Source of the DNA: an uncultured Ruminococcus sp.
GTDB lineage: Bacteria > Bacillota > Clostridia > Oscillospirales > Ruminococcaceae
Direction of reading: 5' to 3'
Assembly (NCBI GenBank): GCA_946413815.1
Contig: CAMKMD010000038.1
Location: 1 to 40,280, forward strand
Length of the DNA: 40,280 nucleotides
Part shown: piece by piece, positions 17,354 to 25,550 of the stretch
How the letters are laid out: each line of letters opens with the position of its first letter
How positions within the stretch are numbered: position 1 is the stretch's first letter
The notes under the pieces: generated by a model
Seen by the model: the letters and a program-made list of their open reading frames with translations, nothing else
What the model was told of the DNA's origin: nothing
Database searches by the model: none
Position numbers and translations under genes: made by a program

Positions 17354-19622
17354 ACTGATATCTCTCGCTCAGATAGGTGGATACTCTGTCCTGTATCACT
17401 GCGGCACATTCCTCTGCGCTGCATTCTCCGGCGAAGAACCTGTCAGCCTCCTCACTGACGATGCTGCCTGTCTCGGTGTCATAGCGGGCTACCTCCGCAT
17501 TCGTTATCAGGTCATAGTAGTGCCTGTACTCCTCCTCCGTGAAGGGCTCGAGCCTGCCGTCGATGATGTATTCATGGTTCTGCTCATCCATGTGGCCTGA
17601 TACCCATTCGTTCTTCTCAAACTTCCCCGGTATGATGCGCCCGTATTCATTACTGGCAAAGTACATATAGCCGTCCTGCATGGTATATGCGGCCAGCTCG
17701 TCGAACCTGTCCTTCAGCACGGGAAAGCTGAGATAGGCGCTCGCATCGATATCGGTATAATACTCCTCGGAAAGCAGCATTCTCAGGAACTCCCATGCTC
17801 CTTTCTTGTGCTGTGAATTGGCCATTATCGCCAGACAGCCGTCAAGCCCGATATAGGAGCCGCACTTCTCGCCGTCACAGGGATAGCCTGCTAACACAAA
17901 GTCATTTTCATAGTCATTGCGTGCGGTCTGGAAGATATGCCCGAACCACGAGAAGCAGCGCACCGTACCGATATCGGTGAATTTCCTCCCCTTCTTTACC
18001 TCGTCATTCTTCATCTCAAAGTGCATCTCGCCGGAAAGGCTGTTGTATTCCTCCGGCGTAAGGCCGATATCACGGTCATTGAAGAAGCTGAGCAGCTTTA
18101 TGAACTCCGGTGAATCGAAGTGACATTCCGCCTTTTCATAGTCAACAAAGAGGTTCTCCCGGTATGTTTCATCGAAAAAGGCGCTCCTTGCACTGTATTC
18201 CGGATAGTCATAGACGTACATACCCTCCGGCATGGAATCATAGGCCTTTATGAAGTCATCAACGCTCCAGTTCTCCCGGACATGGGGAAAGCTGGCCTTT
18301 GCCGGCACGGAGTAGAAGTCAAATGTCGGCGTTATCATTACCATTCTGCCGTCCCGTTCAAGCCCTTTCCTTATATTCGGCAGGAAGTCATCTGGCGAAA
18401 GCTCCCCGTTCTCCGCCATGAGCTCATAAAGGTCGCAGAATATGCCGGAATTGAAGGTATCCACAGGCAGTGCCGCATCAAGGGGTATGATATCAGGTGC
18501 ATTCCCGCTTATCATATCCAGCCTGAGGTCATCGTACCTCCTTTTGTATTCTTCCCAGGTGTCATAGCCGCTCGTATACCGTCTGTATTCTATCCTGTAA
18601 TCCTCGCTCCTTGCGTTGAAGGCCCTTATCGCCTCGCCAAACCGGCCGCCGTTTTCCGAGAAACTCGCAACGGTTATGACCTCCTTTGCCTTTATCTCCG
18701 AGATATCACGCTGAGTGAGCAGATAGAGCTTCATGCCCGCTTCAGTCCAGGAGAGGGCGGCTATCTCCTCCTCCCCGACCGGGGCGAGGCCATACACCGA
18801 ATACGCCGGAAAGCTGTTGTCCATAAGGTCGGTGAGGAGCACCCACTTATCCCCCTCCAGCGCATAGATACCGCCCTGTGCAGCGGCTATGAGCCTCCTG
18901 TCGCCGTTTCCGGGGCATACCGCCTGCGGAGAGCTGCCGGAAAGGCCTGTACAGAGCTGCTCATCGGCAGTCTCTGTCCCCTCAAGACGGGCGCATATAC
19001 ATTCCCCGTTATCGCCTCCGAGGAGCATAATCATACTGCCCTCTGCGTCCTCCGAGAGGCAGTATACCGTTCTTCCACCTGTCTTTACGCTGCCGAGAGA
19101 CCTGCCGCTGCCGTCATAGGCGGAAACACCCTCAGGAGAGTGTATGTAGAAGCAGTCCTTCGCCGCAGCAAGCCTGCACCACATAGCCTCACCCGCACTG
19201 CATCCGTCAAGCTCTGTACAGCTTATCTGCTCGCCCTTGCTGCTGAAAAGATAGAGATATGTGCTTCCATCACCGGCGGTCAGCACAGCCTTCTTTCCCT
19301 GTGGCGCAGCGGCGGCATCGAGAACCACCTCCCCCTCCTGGGGAGCAAAGCGGAACTCCGTGTAGTCCGAGAATCCCTTGTCGGCGATATATCCCGCCCA
19401 TGTACCGTTTTTCAGCTCGCCGAATATGAAATACCTGTCGCTGCACCGTTCCAGTGTCACTATCTCCGAAAAGTCCTCAGCCATGGTTATCCCGGCTTCC
19501 TTGTAGGATACGAGCGGCTTTGCGATGCTGATATCGGAAACTCCGCTGCTGCTCCCTCCGCCGCAGGATACCATTGACGACATCATCGTCATCGTCAGAG
19601 CAATTGCCATATATTTACGCAT
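17352..19622 (-). CDS. Lipoprotein with an N-terminal sensor-like region and a C-terminal family 1 solute-binding domain
   Basis: 756 residues. A short lipoprotein signal ends in MVSC with the modified Cys at residue 20, followed by a Gly/Ser linker. Residues of about 40-310 consist of short strand-turn repeats (YLYLFSSKGEQI-like) that look like a beta-propeller. From about residue 315 the sequence becomes an ABC-type sugar-binding protein: VITVASFSENGGRFGEAIRAFNARSEDYRIEYRRY, then LRLDMISGNAPDIIPLD and late segments GLDGCLAIMANSQHKKGAWEFLRMLL. Anchored outside the membrane, it probably binds a carbohydrate. No permease or ATPase gene is adjacent. AAGGAG is 8 nt from the ATG. Confidence 0.85.
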   Translation of the reverse strand: MRKYMAIALTMTMMSSMVSCGGGSSSGVSDISIAKPLVSYKEAGITMAEDFSEIVTLERCSDRYFIFGELKNGTWAGYIADKGFSDYTEFRFAPQEGEVVLDAAAAPQGKKAVLTAGDGSTYLYLFSSKGEQISCTELDGCSAGEAMWCRLAAAKDCFYIHSPEGVSAYDGSGRSLGSVKTGGRTVYCLSEDAEGSMIMLLGGDNGECICARLEGTETADEQLCTGLSGSSPQAVCPGNGDRRLIAAAQGGIYALEGDKWVLLTDLMDNSFPAYSVYGLAPVGEEEIAALSWTEAGMKLYLLTQRDISEIKAKEVITVASFSENGGRFGEAIRAFNARSEDYRIEYRRYTSGYDTWEEYKRRYDDLRLDMISGNAPDIIPLDAALPVDTFNSGIFCDLYELMAENGELSPDDFLPNIRKGLERDGRMVMITPTFDFYSVPAKASFPHVRENWSVDDFIKAYDSMPEGMYVYDYPEYSARSAFFDETYRENLFVDYEKAECHFDSPEFIKLLSFFNDRDIGLTPEEYNSLSGEMHFEMKNDEVKKGRKFTDIGTVRCFSWFGHIFQTARNDYENDFVLAGYPCDGEKCGSYIGLDGCLAIMANSQHKKGAWEFLRMLLSEEYYTDIDASAYLSFPVLKDRFDELAAYTMQDGYMYFASNEYGRIIPGKFEKNEWVSGHMDEQNHEYIIDGRLEPFTEEEYRHYYDLITNAEVARYDTETGSIVSEEADRFFAGECSAEECAAVIQDRVSTYLSERYQ

Positions 19623-19648
19623 GATATCATCTCCTTATAGTAAGTGCT

Positions 19649-19677
19649 TTTATATACAAGTGTTTTTAAGGTGGCAA
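19649..19677 (-). promoter_or_regulatory. Promoter of the solute-binding lipoprotein gene
   Basis: On the minus strand TTGCCA (19672-19677), 17-nt spacer, TATAAA (19649-19654), about 30 nt before the start codon. Confidence 0.55.
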
Positions 19678-19786
19678 AAAGACGAAGTTTACGGTAAGAT
19701 CAGCAATATGTACTATTGGAACAATCCGGATATGTGCAGAATGCCTGAGCAAAGCCACATTCGTTAGCACTCTCTGCTTTTGTCTG

Positions 19787-19813
19787 TTAGCACTCACGTA
19801 TTGCGAGTGCTAA
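19787..19813 (+). promoter_or_regulatory. CIRCE element (HrcA operator) upstream of hsp20
   Basis: Perfect match to the consensus: TTAGCACTC, 9 nt, GAGTGCTAA. An additional left half-site TTAGCACTC occurs at 19764-19772. HrcA should repress here at normal temperature. The element lies about 160 nt upstream of the hsp20 start and about 165 nt upstream of the divergent lipoprotein gene. The only promoter-like pair I can find downstream is weak (CTGTCA at 19847, TATAGA at 19869). The rest of the gap holds no convincing gene. Confidence 0.93.
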
Positions 19814-19972
19814 TTTTCATCATTCTGTCACCATACGGTGATAAACCTGTCAAAAAGCGGCAGTATCATATAGACAATGAAACGAAAGGGATGATACCAA
19901 TGGAACAGACAGGTATATCACACACATAAAAGCGCATAATAACTGCATGAAAGAATAACAGGAGGTATGGAT

Positions 19973-20398
19973 ATGAGATACGGACTTACACCATTCGGCA
20001 GGGGCTATGACCTCTTCAACGTCTTCAATGATATGGATAAGGACTTTTTCAGCGGCGCAATGCCTGCAAATGCCTGCCGCACTGATATAAAGGACGCCGG
20101 TGACAAATACGTCATGGAGTCCGAGCTGCCGGGATTTGAGAAGGAGGATATCACACTTGATATCAACGGCACCTATCTTACCATCTCGGCTGAGCACAAG
20201 ACAGAGACAGAAAACAAGGACGAAGAAAGCAAGTATATACGCAAGGAGCGCACCTACGGCTCATACAAGAGGAGCTTCGATATCTCCGATGTTGATGCCG
20301 AGGGTATCTCCGCAGAATACAAGAACGGTATACTGATTATAGATCTTCCCAAGAAGAAGCCCGAGGCTCCCCTCGCAAAGAGACTGGAGATCAAATAA
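19973..20398 (+). CDS. hsp20: Hsp20/alpha-crystallin small heat shock protein
   Basis: 141 residues from the ATG at 19973, 7 nt from AGGAGG; the ATG at 19967 is only 1 nt away. The N-terminal arm MRYGLTPFGRGYDLFNVFND leads into an alpha-crystallin domain: DIKDAGDKYVMESELPGFEKEDITLDINGTYLTISAE, and the conserved AEYKNGILIIDLPKK near the C-terminus. It is an ATP-independent holdase expected to be heat-induced through the CIRCE element. A C-terminal I-x-I/V motif is not evident, the protein ending RLEIK. Single-gene transcription unit with its own terminator. Confidence 0.95.
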   Translation: MRYGLTPFGRGYDLFNVFNDMDKDFFSGAMPANACRTDIKDAGDKYVMESELPGFEKEDITLDINGTYLTISAEHKTETENKDEESKYIRKERTYGSYKRSFDISDVDAEGISAEYKNGILIIDLPKKKPEAPLAKRLEIK

Positions 20399-20410
20399 AT
20401 CAAATAAATT

Positions 20411-20449
20411 GCCCGTGAGCAGTTCCATGCCTGCTCACGGGCTTTTTTT
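20411..20449 (+). terminator. Terminator of hsp20
   Basis: Perfect 12-bp stem GCCCGTGAGCAG / CTGCTCACGGGC with an 8-nt loop and a 7-T tail. It ends about 15 nt before the stop of the convergent CotH gene. Confidence 0.95.
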
Positions 20450-20464
20450 CACAGCTGTACCCCA

Positions 20465-22516
20465 TCAGGATACCAGCCTGTTTCTCATAATGCAGAGATC
20501 AAAGGTATCTATGATACCATCCGGCACAAGGTCGGCGCTCTTCCAGTCGGCAAGCTCTGTACCGGCTGCGCCGAGGAGCCATTTCTGCAGGAGCACAAGG
20601 TCGGCGGCATTGAAGCTGCCGTCAGCGTTCACGTCTCCGGAAAGTGTGAGATACGGCTTCCATAATCCGGTCAGCCAGCTCTCACGATTCTCGATGAAGC
20701 TGCGGACAAGGTCCACCGAACCCATGAAGTCCTTTCCGCTGGAGGAGCCGAAAACGCAGTACTGTGCGCCGCCGTAGGTATGCCAGCGGGCGTTGCTCAT
20801 ATCGGCAGAGGAGGATATCCTTCCGGCAAGCTCTTTGATATAGGGCGAGCCGGGAGCGGAGAGCCTTCTCAGGAACGGAGCAAAGCGGACGGAATATATC
20901 TGTGCTGTGCGTCTTACGAAACTCTCGTTCTGATAGAGCGTTCCTATCCAGCTTCTGCCGGCGGTGGGTCTTCCGCTCTCCTGATAGCCCTGTATGGGGA
21001 AACAGACGGCGTAGAGGTTGTCGGTGCGGTAGGAAAAGCCCGTCTCGCCGTCCTCGTTCTGTACCTTTGCCGGGAAGCAGCCGTAGCTGAAATCATGGTC
21101 CCATGCCGGGCTGAAATGTATCTTGCCGTCGCCGGTAAGGTCTGAGTCCTTCCAGAGGTAGAAGCTTGAGGAGGTGGAATCGATGTTCTCGCTTATCTCC
21201 TCTATGAGGTAGGCAGTGATGAGGGAATCCACATCGCAGTATTCGCTGTAGTGCTTACCCTTGCTGTTGAAACCGGTATCGGAGTATATGGCGTCCTCGA
21301 GATCCTGCACGAAGGAGCGGATATACTCTGCCTGCGCCTCGGAGATATACTCGGGGCCGTCCACCTCTATGGCCTGTCCGCGGGAGGTGACAAAGCCGCT
21401 GGTGCATTTGTAGGGGTAGCGGTTGAACTGCTGGAACTGGAGGAGATAGCCGCCGGTGATATCCTCCGGGTCATTGGGGATATCGTAGTACTTGCAGCTG
21501 TTCTCCATATAGTCATCGAGCTTTTCAGAACCCTTATGATTCCGCGGGAAGGCTTCAAGGTCGCCGCCGTTGAGCTTTTCCGTCTCCTCCTCCAGGTCGC
21601 GGATATTGACTCTGTTCTTCTGTATCTGCACCCTTTCGTAGAGCTGATAGGTGCCGCGGTAGGAGCCGTCCGCATAGAGGTCAACGAAGACGGAATCGAG
21701 GACGCAGTCCATGCCTGCCGCACGGGCGATCTCGTCCGTGACCATGTTGCGTATCATGGAGTGGTCGAGGTAGTTGGAGATAAGCGTCCATTTCTTAGCC
21801 TTGCCCATGCCGTAGAGGTCCTGCTTCTTCGGCAGCTTCAGGTTGTAGGATTTCTTCTTGCTGTAATCCCATGAGGAATTCCCGTGGGGGGAGAGCTTCG
21901 CTATCTCGCCGCTGAATTCCGTTCCGCCCTCTGCATTGAGCATAAGAGCCGTGCCGGTCTCAGTGCGGTAGCGTGAGCCGTCGAGAAAGTCAAGTCCGCC
22001 GGTCGAAGTGGAAAGATAGATGCAGCCGAGGTTTGACTGCATGATCTTCAGTTTGCCGCAGGCCTTGTCCCCGACGGTGATGTCGAACTCATCGCTGCCG
22101 GAGAGTATGGCGGTATGCTCGCCGGAGGGGACTTCCTCGCCGTTGAGACAGAGGGTGTCCTCTGCGGTATAGGTGATGACAAGGTCATTGCGGTCGGCGG
22201 TCGCGGGAAGGAAGATATAGCGGCAGTCATCCCACTCGCTGAACCACCAGTCTGTATAATCGAGGTCGGTATCTGTTCCCGGGGATATCTCGCTGACTCT
22301 GAAAGAGGTAACAGGTATCTCGGTATAGATATTGTCATTCACGGGCTCTGCGGTATCTCCGGCCATAATGGAGGCGAACTGTCCGGCGGGAATGAAAAGG
22401 TCTTTTGTTCTGTCATTGCCCGGCAGTATATCCGAAGAAGCGGAAGCTGGGAAGTGAAGGGATGATGCAAATACCATGGCCGCTGATACGAGCCATGCAA
22501 CAGGTCTGTTTTTCAT
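20465..22516 (-). CDS. Secreted CotH-kinase-family protein with a C-terminal dockerin
   Basis: 683 residues. A signal peptide (residues 1-27, ending FPASASS) is followed by an unassigned beta-rich region, and then a CotH domain from about 190: LSPHGNSSWDYSKKKSYNLKL, YLDHSMIRNMVTDEIARAAG, VFVDLYADGSYRGTYQLYERVQI, and later FSPAWDHDFSYG. The last 58 residues are a dockerin: GDVNADGSFNAADLVLLQKWLLG and the second repeat ADLVPDGIIDTFDLCIMRNRLV. CotH proteins are atypical protein kinases (family knowledge), and the dockerin should tether this one to a cohesin-bearing scaffold. AAGGAG is 7 nt from the ATG. Targets cannot be deduced from sequence. Confidence 0.93.
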   Translation of the reverse strand: MKNRPVAWLVSAAMVFASSLHFPASASSDILPGNDRTKDLFIPAGQFASIMAGDTAEPVNDNIYTEIPVTSFRVSEISPGTDTDLDYTDWWFSEWDDCRYIFLPATADRNDLVITYTAEDTLCLNGEEVPSGEHTAILSGSDEFDITVGDKACGKLKIMQSNLGCIYLSTSTGGLDFLDGSRYRTETGTALMLNAEGGTEFSGEIAKLSPHGNSSWDYSKKKSYNLKLPKKQDLYGMGKAKKWTLISNYLDHSMIRNMVTDEIARAAGMDCVLDSVFVDLYADGSYRGTYQLYERVQIQKNRVNIRDLEEETEKLNGGDLEAFPRNHKGSEKLDDYMENSCKYYDIPNDPEDITGGYLLQFQQFNRYPYKCTSGFVTSRGQAIEVDGPEYISEAQAEYIRSFVQDLEDAIYSDTGFNSKGKHYSEYCDVDSLITAYLIEEISENIDSTSSSFYLWKDSDLTGDGKIHFSPAWDHDFSYGCFPAKVQNEDGETGFSYRTDNLYAVCFPIQGYQESGRPTAGRSWIGTLYQNESFVRRTAQIYSVRFAPFLRRLSAPGSPYIKELAGRISSSADMSNARWHTYGGAQYCVFGSSSGKDFMGSVDLVRSFIENRESWLTGLWKPYLTLSGDVNADGSFNAADLVLLQKWLLGAAGTELADWKSADLVPDGIIDTFDLCIMRNRLVS

Positions 22517-22562
22517 GATTTCTCCTTATATACGTCATAGGCGGGACTTGCCGTCTTTTTTC

Positions 22563-22592
22563 ATTATATCACAGATAAGAAAGAATCGTCAA
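22563..22592 (-). promoter_or_regulatory. Promoter of the CotH-dockerin gene
   Basis: On the minus strand TTGACG (22587-22592), 18-nt spacer, TATAAT (22563-22568). It is back to back with the promoter at 22603-22631. Confidence 0.65.
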
Positions 22593-22602
22593 TAAGAGCA
22601 GG

Positions 22603-22631
22603 TTGACAAGCAGTTAAAAATACAATATAAT
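22603..22631 (+). promoter_or_regulatory. Perfect consensus promoter of the spermidine-synthase-like gene
   Basis: TTGACA (22603-22608), exactly 17 nt, TATAAT (22626-22631). Start codon about 60 nt downstream. Confidence 0.85.
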
Positions 22632-22689
22632 AAGAAAAGCGTTGTATATGGTGACAGCATGAAATAAAGTGCGTCCGGGAGGATTATCA

Positions 22690-24303
22690 ATGGACAAAAG
22701 TAAAACACCAAAGGCACCGTCAGGGATACTCAGACATAAGTGGTATCTCTATCTGACGGAGTTTTTCTCGGGAGTCTCTGTAATGGCGGTGGAGCTCGGT
22801 GCGAGCAGGCTCCTTGCCCCTTATTTCAGCTCCTCGCAGATAGTATGGACTATCATCATCGGCACTATCATGATAGCTATGGCGCTTGGCAATATCTACG
22901 GCGGCCGGAGCGCTGACAAGAACCCCGACCCTGACAGGCTCTATGCAAGGATACTCTTTGCTGCGGTCTGGATCGCGGCGATACCCTTTGCCGGCAAGTT
23001 CGTGATACTCGGCATATCCGCCCTGCTCGTCGTCACGGTGAGCACGGGATTCCTTATATGGGCGGCTTTCATCACCTGCATGGTGGTGTTCGTCTTCCCC
23101 CTCTTCCTGCTGGGTACTGTTACTCCCTCTCTCGTAAAGTATACCGTCGGCAGCCTTGACGACAGCGGCAAGACAGTCGGCACCCTCGGGGCCTTCAATA
23201 CCATCGGCTCCATCATAGGCACCTTCGTACCGACCTTCATATCCATACCCGCAGTGGGTACGGCTGCCACCTTCCTTATCTTCGCAGGTATCCTTCTCCT
23301 CATCGGCATAGCCTATTTCGTATTCGCAAAGAGAGGCGCCGCAAGAGCCGTGACTGCCTCCGTCCTCTTCCTTGTGTGCTGCTTCGCTTCGCCTGCCCTT
23401 GGCTTCGCCTTCTGGGACAAGGAACTGATATGCGAGGATGAGAGCATCTACAACTACCTTCAGGTCAGGGAGAATGACCGTTATACCGCCCTTTCCACGA
23501 ACGTACTCTTCGGAGTGCAGTCCGTTGCCATGAAGAACGGCGGTCTGACGGGAATGTATTATGACTACGCAATGGCGGCACCCCTCATGGCTGACCACCC
23601 TGAGGAAAGCACAGACATACTCGTTCTCGGCATGGGCTCAGGCACTTACGCCAAGCAGTGCATGGAATATCTTGACGGGGAGGTCTCCGTTGAGGGCGTT
23701 GAGATAGACGAGAAGATAACCGGTCTTGCAAGGGAATATTTCGGTCTGCCGGAGAGCGTGAAGGTCACGACCTATGACGGCAGGGCCTTCCTCAACGTAT
23801 GCGATAAGAAGTACGATGTCATCATGGTGGACGCATACCAGGATATCACCATACCCTTTCAGATGTCCTCAAGGGAGTTCTTCACCCTTGTAAGGGAGCA
23901 TCTGAACGAGGGCGGCGTCATGGTGGTGAATATGAATATGCGCTCACAGGAGGAGGACGGCATCAACAGCTGGCTCTCCGATACCATCGCAGAGCAGTTC
24001 CCCTATGTGTATACTGTTGACTGCCCCGGTTCATCTAACCGTGAGCTTTTCGCCACGGCAGACGGGGCTGCGCTGGAGCGTTTCCGCAGCCGCAGTGCAG
24101 AGCTTGAAGGCGATATGCACGTTATGATGTCCAGAGTCAATGACGGCCTTATCCCGTACGATGCCGGAGACCGCATATTCACGGACGACAAGGCGCCTGT
24201 TGAGCTGCTCGGCATGGAGGTCATCGATGATATGATACAGGAAGAGCTCGTCTACTACAGAAAGGTCTTCAAGGAGGAAGGCATCAGCGGACTGCTCGGA
24301 TAA
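22690..24303 (+). CDS. Membrane-anchored spermidine-synthase-like methyltransferase-fold protein
   Basis: 537 residues from the ATG at 22690, preceded by GGGAGG; an upstream in-frame GTG at 22669 lacks a ribosome binding site. The first 230 residues contain about seven hydrophobic segments, beginning LTEFFSGVSVMAVELGASRLLAPYF, as in fused MFS/spermidine synthase proteins. The C-terminal half is a Rossmann methyltransferase fold: ILVLGMGSGTYAKQCMEYL, VEGVEIDEKI, YDGRAFL, YDVIMVDAYQDITIPFQMSSREFF. True spermidine synthases bind decarboxylated SAM, and this fused group is mostly uncharacterised, so a polyamine role is not proven. A polyamine-related decarboxylase-like gene lies elsewhere in the window (38134). 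Confidence 0.88.
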   Translation: MDKSKTPKAPSGILRHKWYLYLTEFFSGVSVMAVELGASRLLAPYFSSSQIVWTIIIGTIMIAMALGNIYGGRSADKNPDPDRLYARILFAAVWIAAIPFAGKFVILGISALLVVTVSTGFLIWAAFITCMVVFVFPLFLLGTVTPSLVKYTVGSLDDSGKTVGTLGAFNTIGSIIGTFVPTFISIPAVGTAATFLIFAGILLLIGIAYFVFAKRGAARAVTASVLFLVCCFASPALGFAFWDKELICEDESIYNYLQVRENDRYTALSTNVLFGVQSVAMKNGGLTGMYYDYAMAAPLMADHPEESTDILVLGMGSGTYAKQCMEYLDGEVSVEGVEIDEKITGLAREYFGLPESVKVTTYDGRAFLNVCDKKYDVIMVDAYQDITIPFQMSSREFFTLVREHLNEGGVMVVNMNMRSQEEDGINSWLSDTIAEQFPYVYTVDCPGSSNRELFATADGAALERFRSRSAELEGDMHVMMSRVNDGLIPYDAGDRIFTDDKAPVELLGMEVIDDMIQEELVYYRKVFKEEGISGLLG

Positions 24304-24319
24304 CACCGTAGAAGAAAAG

Positions 24320-24357
24320 AGCTCCCTGTGCGTTATGAAGCGCACAGGGAGCTTTCT
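24320..24357 (+). terminator. Terminator of the spermidine-synthase-like gene
   Basis: 13-bp stem AGCTCCCTGTGCG / CGCACAGGGAGCT (24320-24353) with an 8-nt loop, followed by TTTCT. Confidence 0.82.
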
Positions 24358-24367
24358 GTATCCGTAT

Positions 24368-24405
24368 GAAAACGGCACTGCCCTCAGGACAGTGCCGCAT
24401 ATTTT
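24368..24405 (-). terminator. Terminator of the RING/zinc-ribbon gene, probably bidirectional
   Basis: CGGCACTG (24373-24380) pairs with CAGTGCCG (24390-24397). On the minus strand the stem is followed by TTTTCATA, on the plus strand by CATATTTTTA. Confidence 0.7.
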
Positions 24406-25382
24406 TACATACCGGTTGTTACTAATGCGAATGCCACCTCAAGGATAACGACGGTGCCGATAAGAGCAGCATATATCACAGCCCCCATGAAAAGCAGTAT
24501 CAGTACAGAGTTGATAGGCTTTACGCCGCCTGCTGCTGCTACACACTCACGGGAGAGAACTGTCCGCCGGGTGCGCAGCTTTATCTTCTGCAGGGTCCTT
24601 ACTGCAAAGCGCATATACATATGGTTGCAGAACAGACACAGGGAAAGCCGGGTTATAAGCGTGCCGATGCTGCACAGCTCGATTATGTTATTGAGCATCT
24701 GCCGGTTATCGTAGATGTAGTTCGTAAGATCGGTCGGCAGGAAGAAGTATCCCACCCTCATGCTGTCGCTTATCATATAGCTGAGAAATGCCGGTATGGC
24801 AAGCAGCCCCATGATAACAGATGATATGAACGCCCATCCCCACATACGCCTGTTTGCGAAGTATACCGGCGGGAAGATGAAGCAGAGCAGATTCAGGGAG
24901 AGCTTTGTGCCGAACTCCTTGAATCGCTTGAAAAGCGGTATATAGTATATGGTATTGCTGTCAACGAACTGTGAGAGCTCCCGGATAGTAGCGCCGCCCA
25001 TATCCTCCTCCGGGTCGAAGCCGAGGAATTCGGCTGTCTGTGTGAAGGGGGAGAACTCCTCGTTAGGCTCTGCCGGCTCAGCTGTCTCCGGCTTTGGTGC
25101 CTCAAGGCGTTCGCCGCACTTGATACATTTCTGATTGCCGAGCCTGTTGGCTGTACGGCATACTGGGCAGATAACAAGCTCTCCGGCAGCAGCTGTCGGG
25201 AAGGGTATAGCGGTGCGCTGCCATTTCTGTCCCTCAGCATGGAGATCAGCGGCTGCACAGGATCCGTTCTTTTTGTAGCACTCTCTGTGATGAGGTGCGC
25301 CGCACTCAGGGCAGACTACCACATCATCATTTGCTGTGAACAGTTCTCCGCAAAGTACGCATTTTTCATCAATGTAGTTCAT
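24405..25382 (-). CDS. Membrane protein with a RING-like zinc finger and a zinc ribbon
   Basis: 325 residues from the ATG at 25382, 6-7 nt from AGGAGGG; the upstream in-frame ATG lies within the ribosome binding site region. Residues 8-42 form a RING-type cross-brace: C8-x2-C11, C24-x2-C27, H31-H32, C35, C42. Residues 72-89 form a second zinc ribbon (CPVC...CIKC). A Pro/Glu linker leads to a membrane domain of about four to five helices (RRMWGWAFISSVIMGLLAIPAF and others). The RING-like end should be cytoplasmic. Prokaryotic RING-like domains of this kind are known but functionally obscure; ubiquitin ligase activity should not be assumed. Confidence 0.8.
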   Translation of the reverse strand: MNYIDEKCVLCGELFTANDDVVVCPECGAPHHRECYKKNGSCAAADLHAEGQKWQRTAIPFPTAAAGELVICPVCRTANRLGNQKCIKCGERLEAPKPETAEPAEPNEEFSPFTQTAEFLGFDPEEDMGGATIRELSQFVDSNTIYYIPLFKRFKEFGTKLSLNLLCFIFPPVYFANRRMWGWAFISSVIMGLLAIPAFLSYMISDSMRVGYFFLPTDLTNYIYDNRQMLNNIIELCSIGTLITRLSLCLFCNHMYMRFAVRTLQKIKLRTRRTVLSRECVAAAGGVKPINSVLILLFMGAVIYAALIGTVVILEVAFALVTTGM

Positions 25383-25417
25383 GTTCTGCCCTCCTAACAT
25401 AATTCTTCATTATATAT

Positions 25418-25447
25418 ATTATAACATATTATGTGAAAGAAAATCAA
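25418..25447 (-). promoter_or_regulatory. Promoter of the RING/zinc-ribbon gene
   Basis: On the minus strand TTGATT (25442-25447), 18-nt spacer, TATAAT (25418-25423). Confidence 0.6.
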
Positions 25448-25507
25448 TAGGCCGGAGAAAATATGCTGAAAAAATCGACAAGGGTCGGATGCTGCCGGAA
25501 TACAGGA

Positions 25508-25538
25508 TAAAAAACGGAGCTCACACAGGGTGAGCTCC
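25508..25538 (-). terminator. Terminator of the Trp/Gly/Ser-repeat protein gene
   Basis: Perfect 9-bp stem GGAGCTCAC / GTGAGCTCC (25516-25538) followed on the minus strand by GTTTTTT. Confidence 0.9.
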
Positions 25539-25550
25539 ATCGTTCATCGT

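Noticed and set aside
18120..19577. A long plus-strand open frame of 485 codons opposite the solute-binding lipoprotein
   Set aside because: It is antisense to a gene with a lipoprotein signal, binding-protein motifs, a promoter and a ribosome binding site; the translation shows no family features.
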